Assembly: GCA_022750435.1 (NCBI GenBank)
Contig: JAKIVS010000005.1
Location: 1-64,000 of the forward strand
Reading direction: 5' to 3'
DNA length: 64,000 bases
From: Thermoplasmata archaeon
Lineage (GTDB): Archaea; Thermoplasmatota; Thermoplasmata; Lutacidiplasmatales; UBA184
Shown: in pieces, positions 59,393-64,000 of the stretch
Position numbering within the stretch: position 1 is the stretch's first letter
How the letters are laid out: every line of letters begins with the position of its first letter
Made by a program: the position numbers and the translations under genes
Notes under the pieces: model-generated
Database searches by the model: none
What the model saw: the letters and a program-made list of their open reading frames with translations, nothing else
What the model was told of the DNA's origin: nothing

Positions 59393-60555
59393 GCGACATG
59401 CCCCGGCGCCCCTACCGGGTCGCGATCGTGGGTGGAGGGATCGTCGGACTGTTCACCGCGTACCGACTGCTCCGCGCGGGCGCCGGGCCGGTCGTGGTCC
59501 TCGAGCGGGGGTTCCTTTCCTCCGGCGCCTCCGGCCGCAACGGCGGCGGCGTCCGCCAGCAGTGGGACTCGCGGGTCACCGTTCGGATGATGCGCGAAGC
59601 GGTCCAGGAGTGGAGGCACTTCGGCCGGGAGTTCGGGACGAACGTCTGGTTCCGCCAGGGAGGGTACCTGTTCCTCGCGACCACCCCGGCCGAGGTCACG
59701 CGACTGCGGCAGGTCACCGAGGCGGTCCGGGCCGAGGGCCTCGATGGACGCCTCCTCGAGCCGAGCGGCGCCCTCCGCTACGCCCCCTCACTCTCCCTGG
59801 ACGGGATTGCTGGGGCCACGTTCCTCAACACCGACGGCACGCTCTACCCGTTCCCCGGCGTCTGGGGCGTGTACGAGGCCGTCCGTGCGCTCGGCGGGGA
59901 GGTCCGGCTCGGCGTCGAGGTGACCGGTGTCCGAACCGAGGCGGGGCGGGTGGTCGGCCTCTCGACCTCGGAGGGACCGGTGGACGCGGCCGCCGTCGTC
60001 AACGCGGCGGGTGGCTGGTCGGGCGACGTCAGCCGGCTCGCCGGTCTCGCCGTGCCCAACGTGGCGAGCCGCCACGAGATCCTGGCGACGGAGCCGCTGA
60101 AACCGTTCCTCGACCCGATGGTGATCCGCCTCGCGGACGGTCTGTACTTTTCCCAGACGATGCGCGGGGAGGTCGTCGGCGGCCTGGCGGTCCCGCATCC
60201 GACCGGGACCCGGGCCGGCGTGCCGACCTCCCCGGCGTTCCTCCGTTCGATGTCCCGCTCCCTCGTCCGCCTGATCCCCGCGCTCGCCCCGGTCGGGGTG
60301 CTGCGCGCCTGGTCGGGCTACTACGACGACACCCCCGACGGCTTCCCGGTGATCGGCGAGGACCCGAGGCTCCCGGGATTCTTCCACGCGAACGGGTTCA
60401 GCGGCCACGGGTTCATGCTCTCCCCGGCGTCCTCGAAGCGGGTCGCCCAATCGGTGCTCGGGGAGAAGACCGACCTCGACCCGGCCCTGTTTTCGCCCGG
60501 GCGGTTCCTCGACCCGCACCGGCGCGGCGAGGCGGAAGGGCTGCAGCCGGGCTGA
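59389..60555 (+). CDS. DadA/SoxB-like FAD-dependent dehydrogenase beta subunit
   Basis: 388 residues. FAD motif YRVAIVGGGIVGLFTAYRLLRAG, VVVLERGFLSSGASGRNGGGVRQQW, NAAGGWSGDVSRLAG, and FHANGFSGHGFMLSPA. The last motif and GVLRAWSGYYDDTPDGFPVIGED match D-amino acid, sarcosine or proline dehydrogenases. Pairs with the alpha subunit upstream. The substrate is probably an N-methyl or D-amino acid. Confidence 0.9.
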   Translation: MSDMPRRPYRVAIVGGGIVGLFTAYRLLRAGAGPVVVLERGFLSSGASGRNGGGVRQQWDSRVTVRMMREAVQEWRHFGREFGTNVWFRQGGYLFLATTPAEVTRLRQVTEAVRAEGLDGRLLEPSGALRYAPSLSLDGIAGATFLNTDGTLYPFPGVWGVYEAVRALGGEVRLGVEVTGVRTEAGRVVGLSTSEGPVDAAAVVNAAGGWSGDVSRLAGLAVPNVASRHEILATEPLKPFLDPMVIRLADGLYFSQTMRGEVVGGLAVPHPTGTRAGVPTSPAFLRSMSRSLVRLIPALAPVGVLRAWSGYYDDTPDGFPVIGEDPRLPGFFHANGFSGHGFMLSPASSKRVAQSVLGEKTDLDPALFSPGRFLDPHRRGEAEGLQPG

Positions 60556-60613
60556 CGGGGGCCGGGCCGGGAACGGAAGCAAACCGTTTCCTTCCCCCGT
60601 CGCTCGGCCGGCC

Positions 60614-61924
60614 GTGACCCAGCCGACCCTGTTCAACCCGTTCCCCGGGCCTCCCCCGATCGAGGCGAAGGGGAAGGACGCGATCCACGCGGTCGCGTTT
60701 CGGGCGGCCGTCGAGGGCGCGGACGCCTACCACGGCGTCCGGTCGGCGCTCCGGCGAGACGGCGCGGTGGTCCGGCTGGGGAACCGGTTCGTGTCGCTCG
60801 CGAAGTACCGGGAGGTCGCCTTCGTTTCGCTCGGCCACGCCGCGGTCTCCGCGGCGTACGGGGCGCACGATGCGCTCGGCCCGCTCCTCACCCAGGGGTT
60901 CGTGGCCGGGCCGAACCCGCTCCCGCCCGAGATCCCGTTCCGGGCCACCAAGGTTCCGCCGGGGCGACCGGGGGAGCCCGGTGCCGCCGCGGTCCTCGCG
61001 GACGTCCTCGAGCTCGCCGGCGGTCTCGGTGAGAAGGACCTGCTCCTTCTCTTCGTGACCCCGGGCGCCTCCGTCTCCCTGGCGGCTCCCCCGCCCGGAT
61101 TCGACGCTTCCGCGTGGAACCACTGGCTCGGGACGCTCGCGGTGGCCGGCGCGACCGCGCGGGACCAGGCCCAGGTCGTCCGCGCCCTCGGCACGGGTGG
61201 CGTCGGCGGCGGGGTCGCCCGCGCCGTCCCCGGCGCCGACGTCGTTTCGCTGGTGGTCGAGCGGGGCGACGGCGGGGTGCTCGTCGGAGGCGGTCCCGCG
61301 AGCGCGGTGCTCCCGGCCGAGCGGGTCGAGGCCCGGGCGGTGCTGGAACGCCTGGGACTCCTGGCCTCGCTCCCCGCCGCTGCACGGGACACGCTGGCTC
61401 CCGACCACTCGCTGCCGTCCGGGCTCGGACCGAACGTCCGCCGGCCGGTCGCGGTATCCGGGCCGTCCGATGCGCTGCGCGCCGCGGGGGATGCGATCTC
61501 CGCGCGGGGATTCACCTCCCGCCTCGCGGCGATGTCGATCCCCGGCCGCCCCGAGGCCGCGGCGGCCACGTTCCTCGACCGGGTCGACGAGGTCGTGGCG
61601 CGCGGGCTCGGGGACGGGAACGCGAACACCAAGGGGATCGTCGTGTTCGCCCCGACGACCTTCGAGGTCTCGGAGGGCGGGGATGAGCGCCGGGACTTCC
61701 CGGCGTTCGCCCGCGCGGCCGCGGCCCGGATCCGGCGCCGCGGCATGACGGTCGGGGTGTACCAGACGAGCGCGCTCGCCGACCCTCCGGGCGCCGCGGG
61801 CGTGGTCGTGGATGCGGCGACGCCGGGGGCCCCGGTCGTGCCGCGCCCGGTGCCGATGCGCTCCGGCATCACCGACGTCGGTTGCCTCCTCGTCGCCTAC
61901 GCTCCCCGGGAGACCGGGGGGTGA
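60614..61924 (+). CDS. Glycerate 2-kinase (MOFRL) relative with eroded active site
   Basis: 436 residues. It runs along the GckA fold from end to end (AIHAVAFRAAVEGADAYHGVRSALRR ... ITDVGCLLVAYAP) but each catalytic motif is altered: GKAA to LGHAAVSAA; HPxPD to KVPPGRPGE; LSGGGSxL to VTPGASVSL; HLSxVKGG to ALGTGGVGGG; GGRNQE to DERRDF; AGTDGxDGPTDAAGA to TSALADPPGAAGV. So a sugar-acid or other binding role, or a different reaction, is more likely than glycerate phosphorylation. GTG 60614. Its stop overlaps the MFS start (GTGA). Confidence 0.68.
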   Translation: MTQPTLFNPFPGPPPIEAKGKDAIHAVAFRAAVEGADAYHGVRSALRRDGAVVRLGNRFVSLAKYREVAFVSLGHAAVSAAYGAHDALGPLLTQGFVAGPNPLPPEIPFRATKVPPGRPGEPGAAAVLADVLELAGGLGEKDLLLLFVTPGASVSLAAPPPGFDASAWNHWLGTLAVAGATARDQAQVVRALGTGGVGGGVARAVPGADVVSLVVERGDGGVLVGGGPASAVLPAERVEARAVLERLGLLASLPAAARDTLAPDHSLPSGLGPNVRRPVAVSGPSDALRAAGDAISARGFTSRLAAMSIPGRPEAAAATFLDRVDEVVARGLGDGNANTKGIVVFAPTTFEVSEGGDERRDFPAFARAAAARIRRRGMTVGVYQTSALADPPGAAGVVVDAATPGAPVVPRPVPMRSGITDVGCLLVAYAPRETGG

Positions 61925-63180
61925 GCGCGGCCGAGCTCGAGCGCTCGGCGCCGGTCCCACGGACGTCCCTCGCCGGGTACCGGACGGTGTTTCGCAACCG
62001 GCGGTTCCGGTGGTACTTCGCGTCCCAAGCGACGGGCGACGCCGGCTACGCGGTGTACGCGATCGCGATCCCGTGGCTCGCCCTCCGGATCTCCGGCAGC
62101 CTCGCGGTCGCCGGCGTCGTCCTCGGCGTCGAGTTCGGGGTCTACGCCCTCTCGTTCCTCGCCGGCCCGGTCGTCGACCGGGTCGCCGACCTCCGGACGA
62201 TCCTCCTGGTCGGCTACCCGCTCCAGGGCGCCCTCGCGCTGCTGCTCGGGTACCTCGCCGCGACCGGCGCCCTCACGGTCCCCGTCCTCCTCGTCCTCGT
62301 GGTCGCCCTCTCCTGGCTGTGGGACTTCACCTGGACCGCCTCCGTGTCGATCCCGCCGAAGATCCTCGGACCGGACGAGCTGTTCCCCGCGAACGCGCTT
62401 CTCTCCGCCGTCTCCGGCGGCAACCAGGTCGCGGGGTACGCGGTCGGCGCCGCGTTGATCCTGCTCCTCAGCCCCTCCTCGGGACTCGTCCTGTACGGGG
62501 TCCTCAACTTTGCCGCGGCCGCCTTCGCGATCCCGGTCCTCGTCCCGCAGGTCCGGGCGGCGCGGGCGTGGTTCCGCGAGCTCGTCGACGGGCTCCGGTC
62601 GTTCGTGGACGGCGCGGGGCGGCCGCTCGTCGCCCTCGCGTCGTTCTCGGCGGCCGAGGGATTCTTCAGCGCCGGACCTGCCCTCCTTATCCTGGCGGTG
62701 GCGAACGCCCGCCCCGCGGGTGGAGCGACGACCTACGGGATCCTGTTCACCGCGTTCGCGATCGGAACGGTCGTCGGGTCGGTGGTCCTCGGCGCCGTCA
62801 ATCCCCGCGCGAAGTTAGGAACGCTCCTGTTCGGCGCCTCGGCCGCGGAGGGAGTCCTCGTGCTCGCGGCTGTCGTCGCCGCGCCGCTCGGGGCGCTCTC
62901 GGCCCCGCTCTGGTTCGCCGTGGGCGCCGTCGACGTGGTGTTCTACCAGGCGATCCTCGTCTACCTCCAGGCGACGACGGCCTCCACCCTGGTCGGTCGA
63001 ACGCTGTCGAACAACTACCTGTTCCGAGGCACCGGTCGGGCGAGCGGCGCCGTGGTTCTCGGCGCGATGCTCGTGCTGCTCCCGGTCCTGTCCATCGGAG
63101 GGCTCGTGGGGGCGGCGCTGGTCGGGGTGGCGGTCGTGTTCGTCCTCCTCTCCGCGCCTCTTCGGCGGCTCGCGTTCTAG
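61921..63180 (+). CDS. MFS exporter (EntS-like)
   Basis: 419 residues with twelve hydrophobic helices, MFS_3-type (YRTVFRNRRFRWYFASQATGDAGYAVYAIAIPWLALRISGS; RVADLRTILLVGYPLQG). Such proteins export siderophores, drugs or other metabolites. Start GTG 61921 overlaps the preceding stop by four bases, so the two are coupled. End of the operon begun at 57.7 kb. Confidence 0.88.
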   Translation: MSAAELERSAPVPRTSLAGYRTVFRNRRFRWYFASQATGDAGYAVYAIAIPWLALRISGSLAVAGVVLGVEFGVYALSFLAGPVVDRVADLRTILLVGYPLQGALALLLGYLAATGALTVPVLLVLVVALSWLWDFTWTASVSIPPKILGPDELFPANALLSAVSGGNQVAGYAVGAALILLLSPSSGLVLYGVLNFAAAAFAIPVLVPQVRAARAWFRELVDGLRSFVDGAGRPLVALASFSAAEGFFSAGPALLILAVANARPAGGATTYGILFTAFAIGTVVGSVVLGAVNPRAKLGTLLFGASAAEGVLVLAAVVAAPLGALSAPLWFAVGAVDVVFYQAILVYLQATTASTLVGRTLSNNYLFRGTGRASGAVVLGAMLVLLPVLSIGGLVGAALVGVAVVFVLLSAPLRRLAF

Positions 63181-63189
63181 CGACGGGGA

Positions 63190-63798
63190 CTACGCTTCGT
63201 GAACCGGTGCCGGGGCCGGCTCCGTCGGTCCGAAATGGCGCTTCAGGGCCATGTACTCCTCGAACGAGATCTGGCGTCGGGCGCGGACCGCGCCCGCCTG
63301 CCGGAGCGATTCGATCCGGTAGGTCGAGAGAAGTTCCGGGACCGTCCGGGCCCGGCCCGAGGGTCGGTCGTTCTCGAGCGGTGCGGCGGCGATGGGCCGG
63401 TCCGTGACGGGGATCTCGTCCCGTGGCGGAGCGACCGGGGCCGCGGACCCGAGCGGGCCGGCCAGGTAGCCGCGGAGGCTCTCCGCCTCGCCGGGCGTGA
63501 CCTCTCCCTCGGCGAGCAACAACTCGACCAACTCGGCCTGCCGCGGCCGGTAGGTCTCGACGAGCTCGGTGACGGGGCGGTCGGGGCGCACCGGGGAGGT
63601 CGGAAGGAATCCCGCCACGCGGGCCGCCTCCGAGAGCTCGCGGTCGAGCCGTCCGATCGCCTCGGCGAGCTCCTCGGCGCTCGGGGGCCGAGCGTCGGCC
63701 GCGAACCGGGCCTCGAGCCGGAGACGGCGCGCCGGTTGCCCGGACGGGGCGGCCTCCTGCTCGACGCTCAGGATGAGCTCGCTCCGTTCCAACGTCAC
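63190..63798 (-). CDS. Hypothetical charged protein
   Basis: 202 residues rich in Arg, Glu, Pro and Ala, without signal or membrane segment. SAEELAEAIGRLDRELSEAARVAGFL and VTELVETYRPRQAELVELLLAEGEVTPGEAESLRGYL look helical; VPELLSTYRIESLRQAGAVRARRQISFEEYMALKRHFG closes it. No family recognised. Convergent with the MFS gene. Confidence 0.65.
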   Translation of the reverse strand: MTLERSELILSVEQEAAPSGQPARRLRLEARFAADARPPSAEELAEAIGRLDRELSEAARVAGFLPTSPVRPDRPVTELVETYRPRQAELVELLLAEGEVTPGEAESLRGYLAGPLGSAAPVAPPRDEIPVTDRPIAAAPLENDRPSGRARTVPELLSTYRIESLRQAGAVRARRQISFEEYMALKRHFGPTEPAPAPVHEA

Positions 63799-63876
63799 AT
63801 CCGTCGAGGAGACCCGACGGGGGAAAAGGGATTCGCGTTCGAGGGCGGCATCGTCCGCCCAATCGATTACCTGTGG

Positions 63877-63906
63877 TTATCTGATAAATTACTGCGATGT
63901 GATAAA
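63877..63906. promoter_or_regulatory. AT-rich regulatory stretch with GATAA repeats
   Basis: TTATC-T-GATAA (63877-63887) is a small palindrome and GATAAA occurs again at 63901-63906, inside ~100 AT-rich bases. It may serve divergent genes (63798 on minus, 63958 on plus). Confidence 0.35.
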
Positions 63907-63957
63907 GTGCGGTAAGTATATATGGGCTGTCCGGGGTTACGAAGTTTGAGGCCCACC

Positions 63958-64000
63958 ATGTCGTATCGGGAATCTCCGCACCGTGTTCCACCGTCGGGCG
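63958..64000 (+). CDS. Possible start of a gene cut by the window end
   Basis: ATG 63958 opens a frame (MSYRESPHRVPPSG) to the edge. TATATAT at ~63917-63923 is ~38 nt upstream. Too short to judge. Confidence 0.25.
   Translation, partial: MSYRESPHRVPPSG

Noticed and set aside
1-64000. CRISPR array
   Set aside because: No regularly spaced direct repeats were seen on reading through.
1-64000. Insertion sequence with transposase
   Set aside because: No DDE, HUH or serine/tyrosine recombinase motif was found in any frame; the island at 32-37 kb has no recognisable recombinase.

Overview
The window is a 64 kb piece of a high-GC archaeal chromosome. It most resembles the uncultured, high-GC Thermoplasmata (Thermoplasmatota); this is inferred from gene content, not proven. 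Archaeal signs are an SRP (7S) RNA gene with the archaeal 5' motif and core, many genes whose start codon lies only 22-30 nt after a TATA-like box (leaderless transcripts), a 3-hexulose-6-phosphate synthase/RraA fusion, a LsrF-type class I aldolase, an AbrB-PhoU regulator, a group 3b [NiFe] hydrogenase, and several large secreted proteins with kelch, PKD or beta-propeller repeats, many N-x-S/T sequons and one C-terminal membrane anchor.

Layout. 0-12 kb: SRP RNA, a TolB/TPR/ATPase fusion, a hotdog thioesterase, serine hydroxymethyltransferase, a large surface protein, AlkA and ThpR (overlapping tails), an orphan DNA methylase divergent from HPS-RraA over one shared TATA box, and tRNA-Glu. 12-19 kb: a PIN/AbrB toxin-antitoxin pair, three tandem AIM24-family genes, a cupin, membrane proteins, a PadR/DUF1648 pair with a perfect operator palindrome, and a CADD-like protein. 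19-29 kb: a G1 (glutamic) peptidase, kelch and PKD surface proteins, a catalytically stripped relative of membrane pyrophosphatase, truA without an ordinary start codon, and a YtcJ-like amidohydrolase. 29-32 kb: glutamine synthetase divergent from an Lrp regulator, a LsrF-like aldolase, tRNA-Leu(CAG). 32.2-36.9 kb: a probable integrated island bounded by a duplicated tRNA-Leu 3' end; it carries a RelE-type toxin-antitoxin pair and a 1090-residue cell-surface protein. 37-42 kb: ArsN1-type acetyltransferase, VapBC, UspA, flavodoxin, a possible DUF6390 protein and an EamA transporter. 42-47.7 kb: one tight operon for a group 3b NAD(P)-linked [NiFe] hydrogenase (beta, cyclic-nucleotide-domain protein, gamma, delta, alpha, protease, zinc-less HypA-like protein, HypC). 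47.8-57.5 kb: transporter, IlvE, UspA, an SDR/TetR pair, a YVTN/lactonase propeller, small regulators, a Fur C-terminal-domain-only protein, iron-type alcohol dehydrogenase, PhoU. 57.7-63.2 kb: a dehydrogenase pair like heterotetrameric sarcosine/proline dehydrogenases, followed by a motif-stripped glycerate kinase relative and an MFS exporter.

How the genes work together. The hydrogenase operon is the one complete energy module: the alpha/delta subunits react with H2 and the beta/gamma subunits pass electrons to NAD(P). SHMT, glutamine synthetase, IlvE, HPS and the dehydrogenase pair suggest amino-acid and pentose metabolism. The many secreted repeat proteins, G1 peptidase and transporters suggest a heterotrophic cell that works on its surroundings. 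The least expected items are two homologues of well-known enzymes (M-PPase at 21.9 kb, glycerate 2-kinase at 60.6 kb) that have lost their catalytic motifs, the island at tRNA-Leu, the HypA-like protein without a zinc site, and truA with no AUG/GUG/UUG start.
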